Shown: positions 56,803 to 64,000 of the stretch, piece after piece
How the letters are laid out: the number at the start of each line of letters is the position of its first letter
Numbering within the stretch: position 1 is the stretch's first letter
Source: Paenibacillus nasutitermitis
Lineage (GTDB): Bacteria > Bacillota > Bacilli > Paenibacillales > Paenibacillaceae
Length of the DNA stretch: 64,000 nucleotides
Direction: 5' to 3'
NCBI RefSeq assembly: GCF_014641075.1
Contig: NZ_BMHP01000001.1
Span: forward strand, 2,286,171-2,350,170
Made by a program: the position numbers and the translations under genes
The notes under the pieces: generated by a model
The model's input: only the letters and a program-made list of their open reading frames with translations
What the model was told of the DNA's origin: nothing
The model's database searches: none

Positions 56803-56955
56803 GGTTTGACATCGCTTGGCCTTTCCGTTGGCGGTGCCGGAGCACAGTATTCAAAGAAAAAGCAATTCGGATTAAATCCGAATTGCTTTTTTACTGCAAG
56901 AAAGGGAACAGGGAACTTATAAAAAAACAGAACGAAAATCGAGCTATATGGTGTA
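56803..56955. repeat. Repeat C, copy 2 (full form) with a terminator inside
   Basis: It matches 5602-5711 but retains TTCGGATTTAATCCGAA-type pairing (56865-56885) followed by T6, a clear intrinsic terminator. Confidence 0.65.
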
Positions 56956-56963
56956 GTGTAAGA

Positions 56964-57053
56964 GGACAAGAACATATATCCATTTGATTCCGCGTTTTAC
57001 GCGGTTTTTTTATTTTATGGATACAACTTCTTGTCCTTTCCAAAAGACAAGAA
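56964..57053. repeat. Type B repeat, copy 5 (terminator and inverted repeat)
   Basis: GACAAGAACATATATCC is followed by a CCGCG/CGCGG hairpin with T7 (56990-57011) and an 8-bp inverted repeat TTCTTGTC/GACAAGAA (57028-57035 with 57046-57053). It lacks the 53-nt block. Confidence 0.65.
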
Positions 57054-57179
57054 GATGCACTGTTCTTCAGTAATGGACATAAAAATGATGTGTTTTCCGC
57101 AATAACGAAACGATGCATATTTAGGGTTTATTTTTCATCATACAATACACCTTCGTGTCCCATAATTCGGAATGATCAG

Positions 57180-57545
57180 GCTTATTTAGAGTTTAACGGA
57201 GCCGTAAACTATGTCATAGAGCTTGCGGGGCTGAATCTGAAAGAAAACACCTCCGGTAAGCACAAGGGGCAAGCTAAAATTACGAAGAGAGGCAGGAAAC
57301 GGCTTCGAGCCTTACTCTTCCGTGTGATGATGCCGTTGGTGGCCAAGAACGCAGCCTTTAAAGCGTTGCACGAGTATTACACCAAACGACCGGATAATCC
57401 GTTGAAAAAGATGCAGTCCCTCATCGCTTTATGCAACAAGCTCATTCGGGTTCTGTTCGGCATCTTGAAAAAGGGACACGAATTCAATGAAAGCAAAATG
57501 ATGCAAGATATCCCTCGATTCGCAAAGTTATTGAAGGCAGCTTAA
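57180..57545 (+). pseudogene. IS110-family transposase, C-terminal fragment
   Basis: About 120 residues match the C-terminal Transposase_20/IS116-type domain: IELAGLNLKENTSGKHKG, ITKRGRKRLRALLF, NPLKKMQSLIALCNKLIRVLFGILKKGHEF. The N-terminal RuvC-like DEDD domain is missing; the upstream codons of the open frame (from 57090) are unrelated. It is therefore inactive. Confidence 0.85.
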
Positions 57546-57953
57546 ATGTAGGTATGATGAGAAATTAAGATCGTAGCGACAACAGATAAAAGAAACACGG
57601 ATGAGTCGGAACGCAACTATCTTACGGATGAAGATCCTGCCTTCGCAGCATATCTGACCTCCACATCATGGACAGGTTGAATGAAAGAATGTGGGAGCAT
57701 AGACTCAGTGAGACATGGGAGGGTTGACCTCCATGAGTTGATGTGGAGATCCAATAAGTGCAACCATACTTTACCGATGGAGCCACTTTTTACAGAGGGG
57801 TGGTCTAGGTAAGAACTTTTTGCGCATTTACCGGCCCCACATATTTCTTTATCTTCAATTCAGTTCCACAAGAATTTCATCTGGCACGTTCGTATTACGG
57901 TCAGATTCTAAGAATACGTGAGCATTTAAGAGCAAAACGTTTCTCCATAGAGG
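57546..57953 (+). mobile_element. Long non-coding 3' end of the IS110/IS1111-type element, copy C
   Basis: These 408 nt after the transposase stop match copy B throughout and copy A from 57716 on. The conserved part includes a GGAGG-GTTGA-CCTCC hairpin and a AGCCAC...GTGGTCT pairing. In IS1111-subgroup elements the long end downstream of the transposase encodes the guide (bridge/seek) RNA, so this may be such an RNA gene; not proven. Confidence 0.6.
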
Positions 57954-58228
57954 GAGTATAGTTTGGTTATAAACGTACTTTCCAAAAAAGTGTGTGATAA
58001 ACTGTTTGAAGTACAAGCCTAACTATACTGCGGATGACTTTTTAAACGATGAAAAGCTCTTTTACTTTACTTCACATGAGTCCAGCAGAATTGAAACAAG
58101 AATTGGCGAAGGGACTTGAAGACGAAAGCAGTTAGCGAATGTAATGTGCCCCCCTGTCAAGTGTGTGTAAGTTAAATAGGTAAACAAATGAGCAGCGAAC
58201 AAAATTTGTATTAGGAGGAGTATCCGCC
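57954..58228. other. Intergenic DNA
   Basis: A 28-codon frame (58050-58136, MKSSFTLLHMSPAELKQELA) lacks a convincing RBS and may be a remnant. GGAGGAG at 58215 belongs to the next gene. Confidence 0.35.
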
Positions 58229-58768
58229 ATGCGCATAGAAACTCAAAATGTTGTTATAAGAACCTTGGAAAAAAAAGATGCTAAAAGATTTTATTCAATC
58301 GCCAGGGAATCGGCTGTATACCGTTATATGCCAGATTGGGCTGACGGACGCGCACATCCGAAGGATTATTATGGATTGATTGATCAGTATCAAAAGCAAT
58401 CGGATAATACGGATATTTCCATTGGCCGCTCCTACGCGATTGCCTTGCCAAACACCGATGAGATGATTGGCAGCATAGGGGTGGGGCTTAAAGAGAAGCT
58501 AAATGAAATCGAACTGGGATATTTCATGTCGGAAAAACATCAAAGGAACGGATATACCAGAGAAGCGATAAGTGCCTTGGCAGAATGGTGCTTTGAGGTA
58601 TCTGATGTTAAGTATTTAATCCTGACAATTAATTGTGCCAATGTTCCCTCGAACAAATTGGCTGAAAAATGTGGATTTAAATTGCTTGAAAGACGAACGC
58701 CTATAGGGGATAACCAATTTTATATGGAAAATGATAGTTACTTTTATTACAGAAGCTACAGAAAATAA
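58229..58768 (+). CDS. RimJ/RimL-type GNAT acetyltransferase
   Basis: The 179-residue product has VVIRTLEKKDAKRFYSIA at the N-terminus, typical of the RimJ/RimL branch, LGYFMSEKHQRNGYTREA at about 96-113 as acetyl-CoA loop (Q-R-N-G-Y-T) and SNKLAEKCGFKLLE near the C-terminus. It acetylates an alpha-amine of a protein or a small amine; the target is unknown. AGGAGGAG lies 9 nt before the ATG. No CTAAC arm directly follows; the next one is 260 nt downstream. Confidence 0.85.
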   Translation: MRIETQNVVIRTLEKKDAKRFYSIARESAVYRYMPDWADGRAHPKDYYGLIDQYQKQSDNTDISIGRSYAIALPNTDEMIGSIGVGLKEKLNEIELGYFMSEKHQRNGYTREAISALAEWCFEVSDVKYLILTINCANVPSNKLAEKCGFKLLERRTPIGDNQFYMENDSYFYYRSYRK

Positions 58769-59031
58769 GCATTTGTTTCCGATGGCTCCCAATCAGCCGT
58801 AAGCGATTTGTTGCGTCCAATCAAAACTAATAATGCTTTGATATTGTAAGACGACAAGAAAAAAGACAAGAACGTATATGGTTAACCGTGATTGATATGG
58901 ATTCTCATTACAGATGTAGTTTTTAGCATTTTATAATACGTGGCTGAGCAGGGTTGAAAGAAGCACCGAGTGCGATAAGCTGATGCCCGCAAAAACGGAG
59001 TTCCAAAGCTAAACTGGCTTCAGGCATTAAG
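58769..59031. other. Intergenic DNA with type B core motifs and a gene-end remnant
   Basis: GACAAGAA motifs occur at 58854 and 58864. Just before the CTAAC arm a short frame (ARKNGVPKLNWLQALS) ends at the arm's TAA, so it looks like the last codons of a lost cassette gene. Confidence 0.45.
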
Positions 59032-59122
59032 CTAACGGGTAACGTTAGTTCAATGCACCATGGAGCAGTCTGCACCTTGCAGCTGCTCCATTTTTCATTA
59101 CGCTAACGGGCAGTTTAATGCA
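59032..59122 (+). repeat. CTAAC repeat, complete copy
   Basis: The left arm is CTAACGGGTAACGTTAG (59032-59048). The hairpin is GGAGCAG/CTGCTCC (59062-59068 with 59083-59089) and T5. The right arm is CTAACGGGCAG (59103-59113). L-to-R spacing is 71 nt. This copy is the closest to the consensus. Confidence 0.9.
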
Positions 59123-59233
59123 ACAATAGGTAATTTTTATCGTAGTAGCTCCAAGGGTGAGAAAACCTTGGGGGGACCTAAATTAGAGAACGGCTTTAGC
59201 CGTGAAACAACGAGAGGGAGTGTGAAATTACGC

Positions 59234-59710
59234 ATGAAAAGTAATAAAACAATCCCCATTATCTTATTAGTAGCAGCTTTAGGATTTGCATTTGGGTGGT
59301 TCATGAAACCAAATGATGTAATGGCCGAGAATTGGACTCCGGATAAGATTAGTCTTTATTATAACGAGGTACAAAAAGACGTTACAAAAATAGAGCAATC
59401 GCAATATTTCAAGCAGATACTCCGTTTCATTGTGTTTGAACAAGGAGATATGATGTCAGGAGGGAATCCTCCAGTTTCAGAAAATGACGTCAATGAAATG
59501 AAAAAATCCACCGTAGAATATGTCTATACGAAACCGATTTCCATCCAAATAAATAATGGCAACGATAAAATAGAAAAAATACAATTCACATCCATACTTT
59601 TTCCTTTAGATAATAAATGGAACGGAGCTGCTTATATCAGAACAACCGATTTAATTTATTTATATCTAACATCAAGACCGAGTCTGGATTTTATTCTAAA
59701 GCATATGTAA
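59234..59710 (+). CDS. Membrane-anchored or secreted protein of unknown function
   Basis: The product is about 158 residues. An N-terminal hydrophobic segment (IPIILLVAALGFAFGWF, about 6-22) is a signal peptide or anchor; the remainder is soluble, with alternating polar and hydrophobic residues and no recognised family. The start is ATG 59234 (GAGGGAG 13 nt upstream) or GTG 59222. It follows a right arm at 59103. Confidence 0.6.
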   Translation: MKSNKTIPIILLVAALGFAFGWFMKPNDVMAENWTPDKISLYYNEVQKDVTKIEQSQYFKQILRFIVFEQGDMMSGGNPPVSENDVNEMKKSTVEYVYTKPISIQINNGNDKIEKIQFTSILFPLDNKWNGAAYIRTTDLIYLYLTSRPSLDFILKHM

Positions 59711-59785
59711 GAAAAGAAATCTGTACAGTGCAATGTCCAAACGTTTCGTATTGCTCTACAGCTTATGTAAAGGGAAGTTACTAAG

Positions 59786-59806
59786 CTAACGAAGAACGGT
59801 TGACAT
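59786..59806 (+). repeat. CTAAC repeat, left arm only, last in the window
   Basis: CTAACGAAGAACGGTTGAC lies at 59786. A frame (MSKRFVLLYSLCKGKLLS) ends at the TAA inside it, like the gene ends elsewhere, perhaps a remnant. No hairpin or right arm. Confidence 0.5.
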
Positions 59807-59917
59807 AAAGGACGGCGAGAGAATAAGCTCGTTTGGATCATGCCTATGTTGATTCGGGCTGACAAAGGAGTTCCAGAGGAAGGACATATATATAAGGTTG
59901 AAGGGTGAATAATAATG

Positions 59918-59953
59918 GAAAACCTTATCCGTCTATTCGGGTAAGGTTTTTTT
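59918..59953. terminator. Bidirectional intrinsic terminator
   Basis: AAAACCTTATCCG and CGGGTAAGGTTTTTTT pair around a short loop, with T-runs on both strands. Confidence 0.75.
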
Positions 59954-59958
59954 CGGGT

Positions 59959-60242
59959 TTAAGGCGCTCTGTAATGACTGTTACATGCGGTAGTGTATGG
60001 GGCGCCCCATTCGTAAATGATATAACCCGGCTTATCAAATAATACGTAAGCTGTGTGTCCATAGCGGGGACCTCGTCGTCCTGAAAGCGACAGTATAAAT
60101 TCTGGGCGAAATCGATGAAACGTCAGCGTTTGATTGCATTATTGTCCGGATTGGAGGCGGGGTTGTAAACCGGATTGTCAGGAAATTGAATGACAATGTT
60201 GGACTTCGGCTTCGTCGTTCCGGGCCACATTAATTTTGCCAT
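59959..60242 (-). pseudogene. Frameshifted small protein, unknown family
   Basis: From ATG 60242 (AAGGAGGAG upstream) a 39-codon frame (MAKLMWPGTTKPKSNIVIQF) ends at TGA 60123-60125. Another frame continues directly with a protein-like sequence (GPRYGHTAYVLFDKPGYIIY) to a stop at 59959. A one-base change near 60130 would give about 95 residues. Not recognised. Confidence 0.5.
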
Positions 60243-60477
60243 AAGAGCTTCTCCTCCTTCCGTAATCACACTTTTATTTACCCGTGGCCTCTCCGTACAA
60301 ACCCGTCTCCTGGCTATATTATTCTGGCGAATCGCGTATAATACCCCGCTTGTACATCTATATTCGATTTTATACTTTCTTTAGACTTGGTTTACGGGCG
60401 GTTTAGAGTTGGCGTTTATTCTGTTTACAGGGAGCTTCGAGAGAAGAGGAAGCTTTCAAGAACAGGAGGGAAAGAAA

Positions 60478-61419
60478 ATGAAGAAAAAATGGTTGTCCTT
60501 AGGCGTTCCGGCAGTGGCCGGCGCAATGTTGATGCTCGTCAGCGGTTTCTCCGTCAGCGCAGGCACATCGGGTTACGAGGTGTATAAGGAAGCGTTGAAA
60601 ACAAACGCCAATGTGAAGAGCGTGACGGCAGATGTGCAAATCTCGGTTACCGATAACGGGCAAGAAACGGTGAAGGCGCAGGCGAATCTGAAGCTGGACA
60701 AAGATCGGAACGCGGCGAACGGCTCAGTATCGCTCGGCGGTGGCGGAACAGAGCCGCGTACGCTGAACGTCTTCCATCAAGGCAAACAGGTCGTTGTCAA
60801 GAACGGGACGGACGATGTCTACTATGTAGTCGAACCGCAGGATGGCGACAGGCGTTTCGGTCATAAGTTCAAAGGCCAGGGACAGGGCGAAGGCGGACCT
60901 CCCAAAGAGTTCGAAAATGTCATCGATGCGCTGGTCGGCAATTTGAAGCAGCAGATCGAGGTGGATCAGCAGGCGGACGGAAGCAAACAAGTTTCCTTGC
61001 ATCTGACGGGCAGCCAAATTCCTGCAGTTGCCAATGCAGTTGGCTCGCTGCTCGTGAAACAAGCGGGAAGCGCCGATAAATTCGGCGACGAAACACAGCA
61101 AGGCGATCAGGATGTTTCGATGGCGAAGCGGTTGCTAGGCGGGGATTGGAAACCTCAGCTTCCGGAATTAACGCAGGATGTCCGGATCGAAGCAGTGAAC
61201 GTGGACGCCGTTATCGGCAAGGACAATCATATCCAGCAACAAACCGTGCAAATCTCGGTTGGCGGCAAAGACGAAGCCGGCGACGTTCACGAAGTGTCGG
61301 TAACGGTGGATGCGAATTTCTCGGCTTTTGACAGCACGACTTCGGATAACGTGGATTTGAGCGGCAAGAAAGTGGAGACGATTCAAACGGAAGGCTGGAA
61401 CGGCAAGAGACATCCATAA
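60478..61419 (+). CDS. Secreted protein of unknown function
   Basis: The product is 313 residues. The signal peptide (KKKWLSLGVPAVAGAMLMLVSGFSVSA) is cleaved near Ala27. The mature part is hydrophilic and beta-rich, with VKSVTADVQISV and a Gly/Gln-rich stretch (KGQGQGEGG). It could be an outer-surface lipoprotein-like sensor partner such as LolA-type proteins, but no Cys lipobox is present. AGGAGGG precedes ATG 60478. It lies just upstream of an ABC exporter and a sensor kinase, whose function may be linked. Confidence 0.65.
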   Translation: MKKKWLSLGVPAVAGAMLMLVSGFSVSAGTSGYEVYKEALKTNANVKSVTADVQISVTDNGQETVKAQANLKLDKDRNAANGSVSLGGGGTEPRTLNVFHQGKQVVVKNGTDDVYYVVEPQDGDRRFGHKFKGQGQGEGGPPKEFENVIDALVGNLKQQIEVDQQADGSKQVSLHLTGSQIPAVANAVGSLLVKQAGSADKFGDETQQGDQDVSMAKRLLGGDWKPQLPELTQDVRIEAVNVDAVIGKDNHIQQQTVQISVGGKDEAGDVHEVSVTVDANFSAFDSTTSDNVDLSGKKVETIQTEGWNGKRHP

Positions 61420-61522
61420 CGGTCATCTGAAACTTAATTAAGACCCGGCCGGGCGGGCAGCGTGCGAATGAGCGCCTGCGTTGTCCGGCCATACAACTAA
61501 CCATGGAGGAGCGTGATTCATA

Positions 61523-62275
61523 ATGACCGTGCAGACAGATGAGTTGATTGCGGAGATAGATCGCGTTACGAAGACGTACAAGAACGGCCGGGGGATCAAG
61601 GATATTAGCTTCACCCTCGGTAAAGGCGATATATTCGGCCTGTTCGGTCCCAACGGGGCCGGGAAGACGACACTGCTGAAGATCATGACCGGTTTATGTA
61701 CCGCCGATTCGGGTAACGTCAGCTTATTCGGTTGCGGAATCACGGACCGGTTCGAGCAGGCAATGGCGCAGGTAGGCTGCGTCATTGAGACGGCTGACTC
61801 CTATGAATATATGAGCGGTCGCGCCAATCTGAAGCTGGCGGGCAGATTCTACCGGGGGCTGCCGGAGAAGCGGATCGACGAAGTGCTTGAATGGGTGGGT
61901 CTCGCATCGTACGCCAATGAACGGGTGAGCGGCTACTCTCTGGGCATGAAGCAGCGGCTTGCACTCGCAGGTGCGTTGTTATCCTCTCCGAAGCTGATTG
62001 TTCTGGACGAACCGACGAACGGTCTCGACATTGAAGGCATCATTGACGTACGCAATGTTATTTTGCGTCTCGCTGAAACGCAGGGTATCGCTTTTCTGAT
62101 TTCCAGCCACATGATGAGCGAAATGGAAATGATCTGCACCCGTGTCGGAATTATATGCGGCGGCCAGCTGATACGCGAGGGCGGGGTCCGGCAATTATTG
62201 GCCGACGGAACCACGATGGAACAGTTCTATCTGTCATCGATCCAACAATGGAAGGAAGGGAACATTCATGTTTAG
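61523..62275 (+). CDS. ABC transporter ATP-binding protein
   Basis: The 250-residue protein has Walker A GPNGAGKTT (about 40-48), signature YSLGMKQRLALAGALL and Walker B LIVLDEPTNGLD, in the BcrA/DrrA-like export class. It energises the membrane subunit encoded next, with which it overlaps by 8 nt. GGAGGAG lies 11 nt before the ATG. The pair may export peptides or antibiotics. Confidence 0.93.
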   Translation: MTVQTDELIAEIDRVTKTYKNGRGIKDISFTLGKGDIFGLFGPNGAGKTTLLKIMTGLCTADSGNVSLFGCGITDRFEQAMAQVGCVIETADSYEYMSGRANLKLAGRFYRGLPEKRIDEVLEWVGLASYANERVSGYSLGMKQRLALAGALLSSPKLIVLDEPTNGLDIEGIIDVRNVILRLAETQGIAFLISSHMMSEMEMICTRVGIICGGQLIREGGVRQLLADGTTMEQFYLSSIQQWKEGNIHV

Positions 62276-63017
62276 CTTAACTGCCAACGTGCGCAATGAG
62301 ATTGAGAAATGGTGGCTGCAGCGGAAGACGAAATGGTTTCTGCTGTTCATTGTACTGATTCCGGTACTTATCGCCTGGCTCGTCGCAGGCATGCAGGGGA
62401 ATATCGGCATATCGGCCATTCTCGGTACGGACTTCCCGCTGATTATGCTCGGATTGCTGACTTCCGTACTGCTGCCGCTCTACTTGTTCATGGCCGCGGC
62501 GGATTCGTTCTCCGGGGAAGCAGCTTCGCGAACGTTGAAGATCGTGCTTGTCCGGCCAATCTCCAGAGCAAAGGTATTCGCATCCAAAGTGCTGGCGCTT
62601 GCTTTTATCGCCATAGCCGTACTTGCCGGGGGCTGGGTCGCTTCGGTTCTCTCCGGACTGTCCCTGCCGGGCAGCGGAAGCGCCATAGGTATATGGAACG
62701 GGATGACCGCTTATTTCGCGGCTATCTTCCCGATGGTGACGATCGCCATCTTCGCGGTTCTTGTCGCACAGTGGTTCAACAACAGCACTACGACGCTTGT
62801 CATCTGCATCGTATTGTATGCGGCCGTAAAGGTATTGCCGTTCTTTCTTCCGGAAGCTGCCGTATGGTCGCCCTTCGCTTATACCGATTGGCATACGATG
62901 TGGACCTCGGGCAATGTATCTGTGCTTAAGCTGTTAAATATAATCGTCTTTCTCGGATCGTGCAGTATAATAGGATATACCGCCGGTTTGTACCGATTCG
63001 CGGCAAGATCACTATAA
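62268..63017 (+). CDS. ABC-2 type transporter permease
   Basis: The 249-residue membrane protein has six predicted helices and a conserved SGEAASRTLKIVLVRPISRAKVF segment typical of BcrB/YhfK-type ABC-2 permeases. Its start overlaps the ATPase gene. It is followed 14 nt later by a sensor kinase gene, suggesting a sensor-linked export module. Confidence 0.9.
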   Translation: MFSLTANVRNEIEKWWLQRKTKWFLLFIVLIPVLIAWLVAGMQGNIGISAILGTDFPLIMLGLLTSVLLPLYLFMAAADSFSGEAASRTLKIVLVRPISRAKVFASKVLALAFIAIAVLAGGWVASVLSGLSLPGSGSAIGIWNGMTAYFAAIFPMVTIAIFAVLVAQWFNNSTTTLVICIVLYAAVKVLPFFLPEAAVWSPFAYTDWHTMWTSGNVSVLKLLNIIVFLGSCSIIGYTAGLYRFAARSL

Positions 63018-63031
63018 CGGGAGCGTAACGT

Positions 63032-64000
63032 ATGTCCATCCGGAAAAAACTGCTGCTTTCTTATATCGCGATGATTGTCGTTCCCATTATCGTATTTGGG
63101 CTGACCGCTGCGCTTGTGGTTTCAATGTTCTTCAACAACCAAACGGGGATCGCCCCGCTCAACAAATTTTTCGGCGAATTCAAGAACGTCAAGGAATTCA
63201 GAGATAAGATGGACAAAAGGTCGGAATGGGCCTCGGCGATTACGTTCTTCGCCGGGCACGAGCCGGAACGACTTGCCGATTCTGCGTTCCTGGTCGAGGC
63301 GGAGCAGGAGTTGAGCAGTCTTAATATCCGGCTTGTTATCGAGCGGGACGGGCAACTGAGTTACATCTCGCCGGCAATAGCGGGAATTGGCGATCAGATC
63401 ACCGACAAGCTCACGCCATTTCGTTCGGATAAATCGCAGGGTTTTCATAATAATCAGTTAAAGCTTAATGGCAACGCCTATACGGTGTTAAAAAAGGATT
63501 TTCAATTTGCCGACCACAGCGGCGGTATAGTTTATATATTGGAAGAAGATTGGTTCTCCAGTATCGGCCGGATCTTTTTCATTACTATCTTTCTCTTCGT
63601 CGTTCTGGTTATCGGGCTCACCAACGGGCTGTTGACCTATTTTGTATCCCGGGGTATTGTCAGACCGCTGTATAAGCTCAAGCAGGCCGCGGAGCAAATC
63701 AAGGACGGCAATCTTGACAACGAGCTGAAGCTTGTGAGAAAAGACGAAATTGGCCAATTAAGCGCCGCATTCGAAGAAATGAGAATCAGGCTGAGGGCAT
63801 CGATTTATGCCCAGCTGCAGGCCGAGGAGAACCGCAAGGAACTGCTCTCCAACATTTCGCATGACTTGAAGACGCCCATTACGGCGATTTCCGCTTGTGC
63901 CGAGGGAATGAGGGACGGCATAGTCGATACCCCCGAGAAGCAATCCAAATATATCGATATGATTTATTCGAAGGCGGCCCACATGGACAACTTGATCGAC
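63032..64000 (+). CDS. Sensor histidine kinase, cut by the window edge
   Basis: 323 codons are present and open to the right edge. There is a first membrane helix at about 8-32, an extracytoplasmic domain, a second helix near 178-203, HAMP (IVRPLYKLKQAAEQIKDG at about 210-227) and a HisKA domain with phospho-acceptor His277 in NISHDLKTPIT. The catalytic ATPase domain lies beyond the window. GGGAG at 63020 is the RBS of ATG 63032. It is probably co-transcribed with the ABC genes. Confidence 0.88.
   Translation, partial: MSIRKKLLLSYIAMIVVPIIVFGLTAALVVSMFFNNQTGIAPLNKFFGEFKNVKEFRDKMDKRSEWASAITFFAGHEPERLADSAFLVEAEQELSSLNIRLVIERDGQLSYISPAIAGIGDQITDKLTPFRSDKSQGFHNNQLKLNGNAYTVLKKDFQFADHSGGIVYILEEDWFSSIGRIFFITIFLFVVLVIGLTNGLLTYFVSRGIVRPLYKLKQAAEQIKDGNLDNELKLVRKDEIGQLSAAFEEMRIRLRASIYAQLQAEENRKELLSNISHDLKTPITAISACAEGMRDGIVDTPEKQSKYIDMIYSKAAHMDNLID

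Noticed and set aside
2971..59122. Classical integron attC sites
   Set aside because: The repeats resemble attC in placement and in overlapping the stop codon, but the arms are direct CTAACGGG repeats rather than inverse RYYYAAC/GTTRRRY cores, and no intI is present. I therefore call the system integron-like only.
1..64000. CRISPR array, rRNA or tRNA genes
   Set aside because: The repeats seen are dispersed, not regularly spaced with unique spacers, and no cloverleaf or rRNA-like sequence was recognised by eye.

Overview
The window looks like chromosomal DNA of a Paenibacillaceae-type Gram-positive (Paenibacillus/Cohnella-like). The evidence is strong AGGAGG-type ribosome binding sites, two YesM/YesN-type two-component pairs each divergent from a sugar ABC transporter, large secreted multi-domain carbohydrate-active enzymes, and a T-box leader. 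This is a family-level inference. No rRNA, tRNA or CRISPR array was seen.

Layout. (1) 1-5.5 kb and 39.4-60 kb are accessory DNA: small single genes of unrelated function (GNAT acetyltransferases, VOC/glyoxalases, DinB proteins, methyltransferase, nucleotidyltransferase, serine hydrolase, an extra MurF, an extra short AlaRS, phosphotransferase and kinase fragments). Many are separated by one dispersed repeat of about 80-90 bp, called here the CTAAC repeat. Its parts are a left arm L (CTAACGGGNRACGNTAG), a hairpin followed by T residues, and a right arm R (CTAACGGGCAG). The stop codon of at least six intact genes is the TAA inside the left CTAAC, and the gap from L to R is 60-72 nt. This has the architecture of an integron-like gene-cassette array, but the arms do not match the canonical attC core and no integrase is in view. 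It is the main discovery candidate. (2) 6-13 kb holds ordinary single genes or small operons: an Old Yellow Enzyme plus TIM-barrel operon with a promoter/operator palindrome and a TetR gene, a RibD-C/DHFR-like protein, a DUF899 protein and a methyltransferase. (3) 13-39 kb holds two sugar-utilisation loci, each built as [response regulator <- sensor kinase] divergent from [binding protein -> permease -> permease -> enzymes]. The first carries an FAD oxidoreductase, a GH36 enzyme and a 1721-residue secreted apiosidase-like protein. The second carries a secreted beta-propeller-like enzyme frameshifted by one extra 8-bp repeat unit. (4) 60.4-64 kb holds a secreted protein, a two-gene ABC exporter and the start of a sensor kinase that runs off the window.

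Other dispersed elements are: three copies of the 3' end of an IS110/IS1111-type element (930-1172, 49332-49773, 57180-57953); a second composite repeat, type B, with GACAAGAAC inverted repeats and a CCGCG/CGCGG terminator; and two pairs of shorter repeats (C and D). Three type B copies share an identical 53-nt block that ends at CTAAC and is then followed by different cassettes. This supports exchange at that site.

How the parts work together. In the sugar loci the sensor kinase probably detects a carbohydrate (perhaps through a binding protein), the AraC-type regulator activates the divergent transporter genes, secreted enzymes release sugars and cytoplasmic enzymes process them. In the accessory DNA each gene appears to be an independent unit with its own ribosome binding site and a repeat-encoded terminator. 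Numerous frameshifts and truncations (membrane protein, GNAT, YdcF, recombinase, APH, FAD oxidoreductase, WYL regulator) show turnover there, or some sequencing error.
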